A DNA stretch of 43,412 bases from an uncultured Treponema sp. (GTDB lineage Bacteria; Spirochaetota; Spirochaetia; Treponematales; Treponemataceae), in assembly GCA_946540605.1 (NCBI GenBank), contig CAMNIU010000251.1, forward strand, positions 1 to 43,412, in the 5' to 3' direction. Shown here piece by piece: positions 17,997-25,500 of the stretch. Below the pieces are notes generated by a model. That model did no database searches. It was not told where the DNA came from and was given only the letters and a program-made list of their open reading frames with translations. The position numbers and the translations under genes were made by a program. Numbering within the stretch: the stretch's first letter is position 1; each line of letters starts with the position of its first letter.

Positions 17997-18017
17997 TTGT
18001 CCGGTCAAGCCGGACAA
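17997..18017. repeat. 8-bp stem hairpin after era
   Basis: TTGTCCGG and CCGGACAA form a perfect stem with loop TCAAG, starting 1 nt after the era stop. There is no T-run, so termination is doubtful. The following ATGACA matches the ends of the palindromic repeats seen at 19464 and 19805. Confidence 0.55.
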
Positions 18018-18060
18018 TGACAATTACGCGCAGAACGGAGGCGCTTACCGCTAATTTTAT

Positions 18061-19458
18061 ATGCTGTCTTTAGAAAAAGGTATGAACCAGGTCCACCATG
18101 TTCTTAAGGCCGACCAGATGGCGAATATCGCTTTGAGAATGCTTGCCTGCATAAACAGGGAAGTTGTTCTTCATAGCGTAAGGACAGCATATCTCGCTTA
18201 CAAAACCGTATGCGTACATCCGATGAATAAACAATGCATACCGGAAAAGCTGGTCATGCTTGCAATCTTCCATACAATCGGATTTTTCCGCGAAGACATT
18301 CATTTTAATTATTTTCCGCATGATACAAACATCGACTACTTTGCAAATGAAAAATCTGTAGAAAGCAAATATGTTTTTGCCTGCTACTATCTTGAATACA
18401 TGACCCCGCTCAAAGGCGATGCGGTAGGCCTCCAGAATTTTTTACAGCCCTATAATAAAGATTTGCGGCAGTACGTTTATCAGGAAGAATACAAAGACGT
18501 AATTTACCTCTGCGCAAGAATCAGCGATTACGTAATGAAAAATCCAGACAAGCCCCTTCCTTCTGATTTAAACGAACTTGCTCCAGGTTATTTTGATCCT
18601 GAATATGTAGCAGCTTTTTCTGAGGCTAACAAAAATAATGTGCTTACTGAAACTATTAAAACAGGAACTCATTTTGATGAAATTACAAAGCTGGTTTCCA
18701 CAATTCAGCTTTCTCCGGCAGAAAACAAAATGCTTGAAAAAATGCTGATTCACCTGCTGGATTTTAAGAGCACTTCGACGATGAAGCATTCCATTAATAC
18801 TTCCAGTTATGCACTCTCACTCGGTCTGAGAATGAACCTCACTGACGATGAATTAACGGTTCTCTATAACAGCGCTTTCCTTCACGACATAGGCAAAATG
18901 GCAACTCCACAGCGCATTCTGGAATGCCCCGGAAAGCTTTCGCCGGAAGACATGGGTATTATGCGCCATCATGTAAATCATTCTAAACGCATTCTCAGCG
19001 GATTTGTAGATGATGAAATCTTGGAAACAGTTTACCGGCATCACGAAAAGCTTAACGGTCAGGGCTACCCCCATCATGTAGAAGGAAAAGACCTTACGCT
19101 GATACAGAGGATTCTCACGGTTGCAGACATCACAAGTGCCCTGCACGACAGCCGCAGCTATAAGGGTGAGTTCTCTAAATATAAAACCATTTCCATTATC
19201 AAAGATATGACAGACAAAGGCGAGCTCGATTCTAAGATTACAAAGTTTGTAATAGAAGATTTTGATGAACTGGTAAAAGAACAGCAGTTTTTCCAGAACA
19301 TGCTTGCTGTTGATTTTAGTAAGGTTATCATCAATTACAACAATTACATTTATGAAGATGTTGATTTGTGGGTTGAAAATCTCTTAAACGCAAGCACACC
19401 TTACAATGAAGAAGATATTGATGATATTGAAGAGCTCGAAGATTTAGAAGAGTTGTAA
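18061..19458 (+). CDS. HD-GYP phosphodiesterase with a degenerate N-terminal HD domain
   Basis: 465 aa. The C-terminal HD-GYP domain (about 235-400) keeps H243, HD 275-276 (FLHDIGK), H303/H304, H327/H328 and the signature HHEKLNGQGYP, plus VADIT with D356. This predicts hydrolysis of cyclic di-GMP. The N-terminal part (about 25-160) resembles another HD domain (LHSVRTAYLAY, AIFHTIGFF), but the metal-binding HD is HT at 71-72, so it is probably a non-catalytic regulatory domain. The tail is very acidic. The start at 18061 lacks a clear ribosome-binding site; the ATG at 18082 is an alternative. Confidence 0.88.
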   Translation: MLSLEKGMNQVHHVLKADQMANIALRMLACINREVVLHSVRTAYLAYKTVCVHPMNKQCIPEKLVMLAIFHTIGFFREDIHFNYFPHDTNIDYFANEKSVESKYVFACYYLEYMTPLKGDAVGLQNFLQPYNKDLRQYVYQEEYKDVIYLCARISDYVMKNPDKPLPSDLNELAPGYFDPEYVAAFSEANKNNVLTETIKTGTHFDEITKLVSTIQLSPAENKMLEKMLIHLLDFKSTSTMKHSINTSSYALSLGLRMNLTDDELTVLYNSAFLHDIGKMATPQRILECPGKLSPEDMGIMRHHVNHSKRILSGFVDDEILETVYRHHEKLNGQGYPHHVEGKDLTLIQRILTVADITSALHDSRSYKGEFSKYKTISIIKDMTDKGELDSKITKFVIEDFDELVKEQQFFQNMLAVDFSKVIINYNNYIYEDVDLWVENLLNASTPYNEEDIDDIEELEDLEEL

Positions 19459-19463
19459 CATAC

Positions 19464-19524
19464 CGTCACCCCGAACTTGATTCGGGGTCTCTTATTATAG
19501 ATCCTGAAACAAGTTCAGGATGAC
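19464..19524. repeat. Dispersed double-hairpin repeat, copy 1
   Basis: About 60 bp made of two hairpins in tandem: CCCCGAA/TTCGGGG, then ATCCTGAA/TTCAGGAT, with outer ends GTCA and TGAC. It is closely similar to the copy at 19805-19863. Its right end forms the likely -35 box of the next gene. Confidence 0.8.
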
Positions 19525-19548
19525 AAAAAAAGCCCTTTTCATTATATT
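19520..19548 (+). promoter_or_regulatory. Promoter of the TSCPD gene
   Basis: ATGACA (19520-19525), a 17-bp spacer and TATATT (19543-19548) lie 7 nt before the ATG at 19556. There is no Shine-Dalgarno sequence. The -35 comes from the end of the palindromic repeat. Confidence 0.55.
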
Positions 19549-19555
19549 ATATAGT

Positions 19556-19795
19556 ATGCAAATAACTTACAAAACACAGGGCGTGTGCGCACGTTCTATT
19601 ACTTTTGATAAGGACGAGAGTGGAAAAATCACAAACATCAGTTTTGAAGGCGGCTGTAACGGCAACCTCAAGGCAATTTCAAAGCTCTGCGACGGCATGA
19701 CAGCAGATGAAATTGCGGCTAAGCTCAAGGGCAACACCTGCGGTTTTAAAAGTACAAGCTGCGCCGATCAGTTAGCAATCGCTGTAAGTAAATAA
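19556..19795 (+). CDS. TSCPD-domain protein (TIGR03905-like)
   Basis: 79 aa. The sequence pattern (ITYKTQGVCARSI, FEGGCNGNLKAIS, LKGNTCGFKSTSCADQLA) is that of the TSCPD domain, here as a stand-alone small protein. The domain is also found at the C-terminus of some ribonucleotide reductases, and its free form has no established role. Its four cysteines (CARS, GGCNGN, NTCGF, TSCADQ) could bind a metal. The start at the ATG at 19556 fits the family N-terminus; the longer reading from 19520 would begin in the promoter. Confidence 0.85.
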   Translation: MQITYKTQGVCARSITFDKDESGKITNISFEGGCNGNLKAISKLCDGMTADEIAAKLKGNTCGFKSTSCADQLAIAVSK

Positions 19796-19804
19796 TAAAC
19801 AAAT

Positions 19805-19863
19805 CGTCATCCCGAATTTGTTTCGGGATCTACTAGTAGATGCTGAAACAAGTTCAGCATGAC
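19805..19863. repeat. Dispersed double-hairpin repeat, copy 2
   Basis: Same design as the copy at 19464: CATCCCGAA/TTTCGGGAT, then ATGCTGAA/TTCAGCAT, ending in TGAC. Arms differ from copy 1 in compensating pairs (CCTGAA/TTCAGG against GCTGAA/TTCAGC), so structure is conserved. It sits between the TSCPD gene and ychF and may end transcription of the former. Confidence 0.8.
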
Positions 19864-19877
19864 ACGATGGAGTATAT

Positions 19878-21008
19878 ATGGCACTTGAATGTGGTATTGT
19901 CGGACTTCCTAACGTTGGAAAGTCTACTATTTTTTCGGCTCTGACTGCGGCACCTGCTGCGGCAGAGAATTTTCCTTTCTGTACGATTGACCCAAATATC
20001 GGTATTGTTGACTTGCCTGATGAACGTCTCGACTTCCTTGCAAGCATTCACAATCCAAAAAAGAAGACTCCTGCAAGCGTAAAGTTTGTTGATATTGCGG
20101 GACTCATTAAGGGTGCAAGCAATGGCGAAGGTCTTGGAAACAAGTTCCTTGCAAATATCCGCGAGTGTTCTGTAATTGCTCATGTTGTCCGCTGTTTTGA
20201 CAATCCTGACATTATGCACGTTCGCGACAATGCAAACGAAGCCGCTCCGATTGACCCGGAAAGCGATATTCTTACCATTAACTGGGAGCTCTGTCAGGCC
20301 GACCTGAACACTATCGAAGCCCGCCAGGACAAGGTTACCCGCGCCATCCGTTCCCTTGGAAAAGAAGAAGAAAAGAAGTACGCACCTTGGATCAGCGCTG
20401 TTGCAAAAATCAAACCTCTTCTTCAGGACGGAAAATGTGCCCGCACAGCTGATTTAACTGATGACGAAAAGAACGCTCTTTACGATATGTTCCTCCTCAC
20501 AATGAAGCCTACAATTTACGTTGCAAACGTTGATGAAGATTCTATTGAAGCTCAGACTAACAAATATGTTGAAGTTGTTAAAAAATATGCCGACGAAGAG
20601 CACAGCGAAGTTGTCGTAATCTGCGGTAAGTTCGAGGCAGACCTTGCAGAAATTACCGACCCGGCAGACCGCAAGGACTTTATGGACAGCGTTGGTCTTA
20701 AGGAAAGCGGACTTGCAACTCTTGCCCGCAAAACCTATCACCTTATGGGACTGCGCACCTTCTTTACAGGCGGACCAGATGAATGCCGCGCCTGGACAAT
20801 TCACGCAGGCGACAAGGCTCCACGCGCGGCCGGCGTAATCCACACCGACTTTGAAAAAGGCTTTATCAAAGCCGAAGCCTACACTATAGACGACCTCCGC
20901 CAATACAAGGACGAAGCTGCAATTAAGGCAGCCGGCAAGTACCGCCAGGAAGGTAAGGAATATGTAGTTCAGGACGGAGATGTACTGTTCTTTAAGTTCA
21001 ACGTCTGA
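19878..21008 (+). CDS. ychF: Redox-regulated ATPase/GTPase YchF (OLA1 family)
   Basis: 376 aa. The N-terminal G domain has [47 protein letters not shown] and the family signature YVANVDED in place of NKxD. The C-terminal TGS domain includes [13 protein letters not shown] and [15 protein letters not shown]. YchF-type proteins prefer ATP and associate with ribosomes. GGAG lies 5 nt before the ATG. Confidence 0.96.
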   Translation: MALECGIVGLPNVGKSTIFSALTAAPAAAENFPFCTIDPNIGIVDLPDERLDFLASIHNPKKKTPASVKFVDIAGLIKGASNGEGLGNKFLANIRECSVIAHVVRCFDNPDIMHVRDNANEAAPIDPESDILTINWELCQADLNTIEARQDKVTRAIRSLGKEEEKKYAPWISAVAKIKPLLQDGKCARTADLTDDEKNALYDMFLLTMKPTIYVANVDEDSIEAQTNKYVEVVKKYADEEHSEVVVICGKFEADLAEITDPADRKDFMDSVGLKESGLATLARKTYHLMGLRTFFTGGPDECRAWTIHAGDKAPRAAGVIHTDFEKGFIKAEAYTIDDLRQYKDEAAIKAAGKYRQEGKEYVVQDGDVLFFKFNV

Positions 21009-21010
21009 TC

Positions 21011-21113
21011 ATGCTGACACGCAGGCGTGCAGCATATCTGGAACATATCAGGACGCTGCGCGCCTGATAAACTAATTTCGTACCGACAAACTTGCTTCGC
21101 TCGTTTGCGGTAC
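21011..21113. repeat. Three consecutive hairpins after ychF
   Basis: The dyads are ATGCT...AGCAT (21011-21035, with inner CACGC/GCGTG), ATCAGG...CCTGAT (21047-21068) and GTACCG...CGGTAC (21080-21113, with inner CAAAC/GTTTG). None is followed by a long T-run. This looks like a cluster of REP-type elements filling the gap before the TtcA-like gene. Confidence 0.65.
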
Positions 21114-21137
21114 AAATCATAGGAAAATTTCCCCTTT

Positions 21138-21848
21138 ATGTCACAACCAAAACTTTTCAGCATTATCGATAAGGCTATATTCGATTATAAAATGATAGAA
21201 CCCGGCGATAGAATCCTCATTGGGGCTTCCGGGGGGAAAGATTCAACCGCACTTGTCGAGTATTTTTCAAACCGAGCAAAACGAAAGGATGCAGATTTTA
21301 CTTTTACTGCAATTCATATTGAAACCGATTTTGAAGCATGCACGATGAATCCTCGTCTGCGCCAGCAGCTGAAGGAATGGAATGTCGATACGCTGAACTA
21401 TTTTGTTGACGTTGAAAACCGCGTGAAAGAAGGTTTTAAAATGAGCTGCTACTGGTGCAGCCAGCAAAGAAGAAATGAACTTGTTCACTTTGCGGTAAAG
21501 CACGGCTACAATAAACTTGCACTCGGACATCATTTAGACGATATTCTCGAAACCCTGCTAATGAACATGCTTACAAAAGCAGAACTTTCAACAATGCCTC
21601 CGCGCCTTGACTATAAAAAGTACCAGCTTTCACTGATTAGACCGCTCTGCTATGCAGATGTAGAAACAATTAAGGAACATGCAAAAGAAGCCGGTTACAT
21701 AAGCACTACCTGCACCTGTATGTATCAGGATAATTCCGGCAGAAAAGATGCAAGAGCCCGTCTTGAAGCACTGACCCATGGCGACCGTCATGCCAAAGAA
21801 AAAATGCTCAATTCACTAAAAAACATCAACAAGGAATATTTGCCGTAA
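21138..21848 (+). CDS. TtcA-like tRNA 2-thiolation enzyme
   Basis: 236 aa. The PP-loop is ILIGASGGKDSTALV. A CYWCS CxxC pair follows, then LALGHHLDDILETLLMNM and a later TCTCMYQ cysteine group, as in the TtcA/TtuA family of Fe-S-dependent tRNA thiolases. TtcA makes 2-thiocytidine at tRNA position 32. It is shorter than E. coli TtcA (about 310 aa), so the exact target base is uncertain. No strong Shine-Dalgarno sequence precedes the ATG. Confidence 0.85.
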   Translation: MSQPKLFSIIDKAIFDYKMIEPGDRILIGASGGKDSTALVEYFSNRAKRKDADFTFTAIHIETDFEACTMNPRLRQQLKEWNVDTLNYFVDVENRVKEGFKMSCYWCSQQRRNELVHFAVKHGYNKLALGHHLDDILETLLMNMLTKAELSTMPPRLDYKKYQLSLIRPLCYADVETIKEHAKEAGYISTTCTCMYQDNSGRKDARARLEALTHGDRHAKEKMLNSLKNINKEYLP

Positions 21849-21859
21849 GTTCTTAAAGT

Positions 21860-21891
21860 ATGTAAAGTAAAAATTTACAAACATTTTACAT
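21860..21891. promoter_or_regulatory. Nested dyad upstream of the carrier gene
   Basis: ATGTAAA (21860-21866) is the inverse of TTTACAT (21885-21891), and inside lies GTAAA-AA-TTTAC. It is 20 bp before the -35 box of the carrier promoter and could bind a repressor or be a weak terminator of the preceding gene. Confidence 0.35.
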
Positions 21892-21910
21892 CCACATTTT
21901 CACTCCTATT

Positions 21911-21939
21911 TTGACGGAAGCAAAAAAATGCGATAAACT
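21911..21939 (+). promoter_or_regulatory. Promoter of the ArsB/NhaD-type carrier
   Basis: TTGACG (21911-21916), a 17-bp spacer and TAAACT (21934-21939) lie 6 nt before the ATG. No Shine-Dalgarno sequence is present, so the mRNA would start at or next to the ATG. Confidence 0.65.
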
Positions 21940-21945
21940 TACATC

Positions 21946-23286
21946 ATGAACTTCGATATCAAATGGATTATTCTTGGCATCGCACTTGTGATGTACCTCT
22001 TAGTAATTATTTTTCAGGAAAAGAAAGTTTGGATGACTTCGATTTCTGCGCTTGTCATAATAATTTTAGGCTTTTTGGCGCAGAGCGGAGCCGTACAGGG
22101 AAACGTATTCGAGCCTCTTTCTGGCCTAGGGCAGCTTTTCAATCACATCTTTTTTGAATTAATTAACTGGAATATATTGATGATTTACGTAGGCTCCATG
22201 ATTATTGCAGCCCTCTTCATCTACTCGCGCGTACCCGCACGCATCGCGGACGCTTTGGTTACAGTTTCGCCTAGCACAGGAATTGCAGTTGTTTTAATTC
22301 TCGCAATGACCGGCATCATTTCTATTTTCGTAGAAAATGTAGCAACCGTTCTTGTAATGGCTCCAATCGCACTGGCACTTTCCCGCAAGCTCAAGCTCAA
22401 TCCTGTACCATTTATGATTGGTCTTGCACTTATGTCAAACCTCGAAGGAACGGCTACCCTCGTTGGCGACCCTCCAAGCATGATTTTTGCAAGCTACGCC
22501 CACTACACCTTCAATGACTTTTTTGTACACCAAGGAAAGATTTCCATTTTCTTCTTTATCCAGGCCGGCATGCTTGTAGGCTGTATTTTCTTTTACTGTT
22601 TCTTCCGCAAAGCAAAGGAAAAGGCAAGCGTAGATAAAGAAGAGGTAATTTCATATCTTCCACTCTGGCTGCTTTTGATTATGATTGCAGGACTTGCTGT
22701 AATTTCTTTTATGAGCACAGAACTCGGTTACAGCTCAGGCTGCTTTGTACTCGGACTTGGTCTTATCGGACTCCTCTGGTACCGTTTCTCACAGAAAAAA
22801 TCAGGCCGCGAAGTCTGGACACTTGTAAAAGAACTGGACTGGGAAACAATTGCTTTCTTAATCGGCATATTTGTAGTTGTCGGCGCAATCAGTGAAACAG
22901 GTCTTCTGGATGATTTTGCCACATGGCTTGCTCACGTAACGGGTGGCAGCAAGTTCGCTGGTTTTATTCTGATTCTAGCTTTTTCCGTTCTTATTTCCGG
23001 CTTTGTTGATAACGTTCCATACATCATCGTAATGCTGCCTGTTGCAGGTTCTCTCGCAACAGGACTTGGCATTCAGAAAGAACTTTTGATGTTTGCACTT
23101 TTGATTGGTTCCTGCCTTGGAGGAAACCTCACACCATTTGGAGCATCTGCAAATGTCGTTGCAATGGGAATCCTCAAAAAAGAAGGGCATCCAATTACCT
23201 TCCCAGGCTTCCTCAAAATCTCTGCACCATTTACAATTCTTACAACCGCCGCAGCCGCAGCCCTTCTCTGGGCTATCTGGGCATAG
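21946..23286 (+). CDS. ArsB/NhaD-type ion transporter (IT superfamily)
   Basis: 446 aa, with about 11-12 membrane helices. Two re-entrant-loop signatures in the two halves are typical of this superfamily: MSNLEGTATLVGDPPSMI and SCLGGNLTPFGASANVVA. The family exports arsenite, exchanges Na+/H+ or takes up dicarboxylates, and the sequence alone does not settle the substrate. Its TAG stop overlaps the first bases of the palindromic repeat that follows. Confidence 0.88.
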   Translation: MNFDIKWIILGIALVMYLLVIIFQEKKVWMTSISALVIIILGFLAQSGAVQGNVFEPLSGLGQLFNHIFFELINWNILMIYVGSMIIAALFIYSRVPARIADALVTVSPSTGIAVVLILAMTGIISIFVENVATVLVMAPIALALSRKLKLNPVPFMIGLALMSNLEGTATLVGDPPSMIFASYAHYTFNDFFVHQGKISIFFFIQAGMLVGCIFFYCFFRKAKEKASVDKEEVISYLPLWLLLIMIAGLAVISFMSTELGYSSGCFVLGLGLIGLLWYRFSQKKSGREVWTLVKELDWETIAFLIGIFVVVGAISETGLLDDFATWLAHVTGGSKFAGFILILAFSVLISGFVDNVPYIIVMLPVAGSLATGLGIQKELLMFALLIGSCLGGNLTPFGASANVVAMGILKKEGHPITFPGFLKISAPFTILTTAAAAALLWAIWA

Positions 23287-23394
23287 ATTGCTTCGCCTTC
23301 GGCTCGCAATGACGATAAAAGCGCGTCATTGCGAAGAACGTTAGCGACAATGCTACGTCATTGCGAGGAGCCTGTAAGGCGACGTGGCAATCTA
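23284..23394. repeat. Dispersed 'ATTGCGAGG' palindromic repeat with T-run
   Basis: Terminal inverted repeat TAGATTGC (23284-23291) and GCAATCTA (23387-23394) enclose several internal GTCATTGCGA-like units. A run of T follows at once. The left end includes the stop codon of the carrier gene. Similar 'CGTCATTGCGAGGAGC' elements occur in many bacterial genomes. It probably acts as the carrier's terminator. Confidence 0.75.
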
Positions 23395-23402
23395 TTTTTT
23401 TC

Positions 23403-23429
23403 TAATCTTTTTTCTCCAGACTCCGACAA
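23403..23429 (+). promoter_or_regulatory. Possible sigma-28 (flagellar) promoter
   Basis: TAAT (23403-23406), exactly 15 bp, then TCCGACAA (23422-23429) compares well with the sigma-28 consensus TAAA-N15-GCCGATAA (3 of 4 and 6 of 8). It would give a leader of about 37 nt to the ATG at 23473. Confidence 0.45.
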
Positions 23430-23472
23430 ATAAAGTAGAAACCTAAAAAGTGGAAGGGACTGGAGAAAAAAA

Positions 23473-23850
23473 ATGACAAGTGCAATCGGAAATTTCAGTA
23501 ACGCTTATTCTTACAGTGGCGCAATCGGTAGTGCCGCAGGAAAGCTTTATGTACCTGTAAGCCGTTCTGCCCTTCTCTATTCACACTTTGACCACGTTTC
23601 AGGCGTAGCCGCAGGAAACGGACAACAGGGCGTTTCAATCAGCAAAATCAGAATTTTAAACTCACTCATCGACCGTCTTTCAGCAATCAAAAATCAGCCA
23701 AAAGAATCTATTACAGATATAAGCGATGACCAGGCACAGGTTCTCATTGAACAGTATCAGAAGCAGCTCCAGCAGACAGTAGCACAGCAGTCCTTTATGC
23801 TCGCCGGAGCTCAGCCAATGGCAGGTTCTCTTTTTGCAATTGACGCTTAA
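23473..23850 (+). CDS. Small protein of unknown function behind a possible sigma-28 promoter
   Basis: 125 aa, and I recognise no family. The first 60 residues are rich in Ser, Gly and Ala (SNAYSYSGAIGSAAGKLYVP). A helical middle (ILNSLIDRLSAI) is followed by a Gln-rich amphipathic helix (IEQYQKQLQQTVAQQSFM). No signal peptide or TM helix is seen. GGAG lies 7 nt upstream of the ATG. The promoter suggests a motility-linked role, but this is inference. Confidence 0.75.
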   Translation: MTSAIGNFSNAYSYSGAIGSAAGKLYVPVSRSALLYSHFDHVSGVAAGNGQQGVSISKIRILNSLIDRLSAIKNQPKESITDISDDQAQVLIEQYQKQLQQTVAQQSFMLAGAQPMAGSLFAIDA

Positions 23851-23857
23851 ACTGATT

Positions 23858-24700
23858 TTATAACATTCTCGTAGATTTTTTATATTCCGCAAAACCAGGC
23901 TTACGCGACTGTCTCTTATCTGCCATAGGAATACTAATGAATAAAAACATCAAAGTGTTTATGGCTGCACCAAGCAAAAGTTGCCACTGCATATCCATTG
24001 CAAAAAAGCAGGCTAAACCAACGCTCCACCACATGAGAATCTCACAGGCGTAATTCGGGTGACGTGAATGTTTCCACAAGCCGGTGCGGATAAATCCACC
24101 ACATCCTTCTTTACGGAACGAATGCATCTGAACATCAGCAATTCCCTGAACAACAGGGGCCAGAAAAGCAAGTACAAGAAACGGCACACTCAAAGCACTA
24201 AATTCCGCACCAAACCGTACAGCCTCTACCGCCGGTAAAATACATAAATAAACAACAAGAGTTGGAAAAAGATGAATCCCGAGGAAGTTGATCAGCGGAT
24301 AAGCAATTCCACTCTTTTCCTTAAGCATAGTATATCGCCAGTCCTGATAATCAAAACCTGTAAAATTATAAGCCCAGTTGCCGGTTAGTCTGAGTCCCCA
24401 AATCAAAATGGCAGCAAATAAAATCCAGCTGAAAACTGTACCTCCGAACCTTAATAGTACCCCAAACAAAATCACAGGCGGCTGCACACTCCAGTACGGA
24501 TCATAAACCGAAGCATTCCTGAAAATCAAACTGAAAGCAAATACAATCACTGTACCAAAAACATCAGCAATCAAAAGCATAATCTCAAACGAAAGTCCAT
24601 TCCGCTGCGACAAAAAATCAAAACAAAAAGTACCACCCGCAACAGCAAGCAAATACACAAAAACAATCACACAAAAACTAAGCATTCTGTTCTTTATCAT
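23858..24700 (-). CDS. DUF1295-type membrane reductase (steroid 5-alpha-reductase family)
   Basis: About 280 aa, with 6-7 TM helices. Family motifs are DPYWSVQP near the second helix, RLTGNWAYNFTGFDYQDWRY, and the C-terminal FIRTGLWKHSRHPNYACEILMWW, which is the NADPH-binding signature of DUF1295/isoprenylcysteine methyltransferase-related proteins. The substrate is unknown. I start at the ATG at 24700 (MIKNRM), not at the longer in-frame start at 24793. A perfect TATAAT (24713-24708) ends 7 nt before this ATG and no ribosome-binding site is present. Its 3' end is convergent with the small protein, 7 nt apart. Confidence 0.85.
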   Translation of the reverse strand: MIKNRMLSFCVIVFVYLLAVAGGTFCFDFLSQRNGLSFEIMLLIADVFGTVIVFAFSLIFRNASVYDPYWSVQPPVILFGVLLRFGGTVFSWILFAAILIWGLRLTGNWAYNFTGFDYQDWRYTMLKEKSGIAYPLINFLGIHLFPTLVVYLCILPAVEAVRFGAEFSALSVPFLVLAFLAPVVQGIADVQMHSFRKEGCGGFIRTGLWKHSRHPNYACEILMWWSVGLACFFAMDMQWQLLLGAAINTLMFLFISIPMADKRQSRKPGFAEYKKSTRML

Positions 24701-24707
24701 AGCTTCT

Positions 24708-24713
24708 ATTATA
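24708..24713 (-). promoter_or_regulatory. -10 box of the DUF1295 gene
   Basis: A perfect TATAAT on the minus strand, 7 nt before the ATG. No good -35 is visible 17 bp upstream. The spacing is again the leaderless pattern. Confidence 0.5.
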
Positions 24714-24786
24714 ATCGATTTTAAAATAATCACCACGAAGAATCGCTCAAACAATTGTAAAAATCGCTTTATAAAATAAACTACAG

Positions 24787-24816
24787 TTGACAAAACTACT
24801 TCTTTAGAAGTAGTTT
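24787..24816 (+). promoter_or_regulatory. Promoter and palindromic operator of the DUF3990/HTH pair
   Basis: TTGACA (24787-24792) is immediately followed by a perfect 10-bp inverted repeat, AAACTACTTC (24793-24802), TTTA, GAAGTAGTTT (24807-24816). The palindrome fills the spacer and covers the probable -10 (TAGTTT at 24811-24816, 18-bp spacing, 6 nt before the ATG). This is the classic arrangement for autorepression by the HTH antitoxin-like partner. Confidence 0.72.
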
Positions 24817-24822
24817 AATTAT

Positions 24823-25500
24823 ATGAGCAAACTTTCTTTATATCATGGTTCGCCTCAAATTGTAGAAAATCCTCTTTTTGGTTTCGGTAAATCATATAAT
24901 GATTATGGACAGGGCTTCTATTGCACACAAAATATTGAACTCGCAAAAGAATGGGCATGTCCTGGTATTGATGATGGATTTGCAAATTGTTACGAATTAG
25001 AAACAGATAATCTAAAGCTTCTTGATTTACAGGGTGCAGAATTTTCCACACTAAACTGGCTCGCCATTTTGGTAAATAACCGTAAATTCGATTTAGACAC
25101 ACCAATAATGAGACAGGGAGTTTATTATCTGAAAGAAAAGTTTCTTCCAGACATTTCAACATTTGATATTATCAAGGGATACAGGGCAGATGATTCATAT
25201 TTTTCTTTTGCCCGCGCATTTCTTTCAAACCAGATTTCATATAGCCAGCTTCGAACAGCAATGAAACTTGGAAAACTTGGCGAACAGATAATGCTAAAAA
25301 GCCAGAAATCATTTGAACAAATCAAATTTACAGGTTATGAAATTGCAGAAGGAAAGAAATATTATCCACTCCGAAAAGAACGTTTTAATAAAGCAAAAAA
25401 TGATTTCGCCGCATCACTTGAAACAGCAGATATTTCCGGCTTATTTATTCGTGACTTGATTTTAGAGGAGGTAAAACCAGATGATCCACGCTTACAGTAA
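24823..25500 (+). CDS. DUF3990 protein, ADP-ribosyltransferase-like (putative toxin)
   Basis: 225 aa. The N-terminal LSLYHGSP and GQGFYCTQNIELAKEWA blocks, the later GYRADDSYFSFA and the LGEQIMLKS block match DUF3990, a family placed with the ADP-ribosyltransferase fold. H8, Y33 and E154/Q155 are candidates for an H-Y-E-like active site. There is no signal peptide, so it acts in the cytoplasm. It overlaps the downstream HTH gene by 20 nt. The pairing with an HTH protein and the palindromic promoter suggest a toxin-antitoxin or anti-phage module. The target is unknown. Confidence 0.8.
   Translation: MSKLSLYHGSPQIVENPLFGFGKSYNDYGQGFYCTQNIELAKEWACPGIDDGFANCYELETDNLKLLDLQGAEFSTLNWLAILVNNRKFDLDTPIMRQGVYYLKEKFLPDISTFDIIKGYRADDSYFSFARAFLSNQISYSQLRTAMKLGKLGEQIMLKSQKSFEQIKFTGYEIAEGKKYYPLRKERFNKAKNDFAASLETADISGLFIRDLILEEVKPDDPRLQ

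Noticed and set aside
19464-19863. CRISPR array
   Set aside because: Only two copies, about 280 bp apart with a gene between, and each is a double hairpin rather than a short direct repeat.
24815-25162. 115-codon minus-strand frame opposite DUF3990
   Set aside because: A shadow of a well-supported gene; no start signal or motif.
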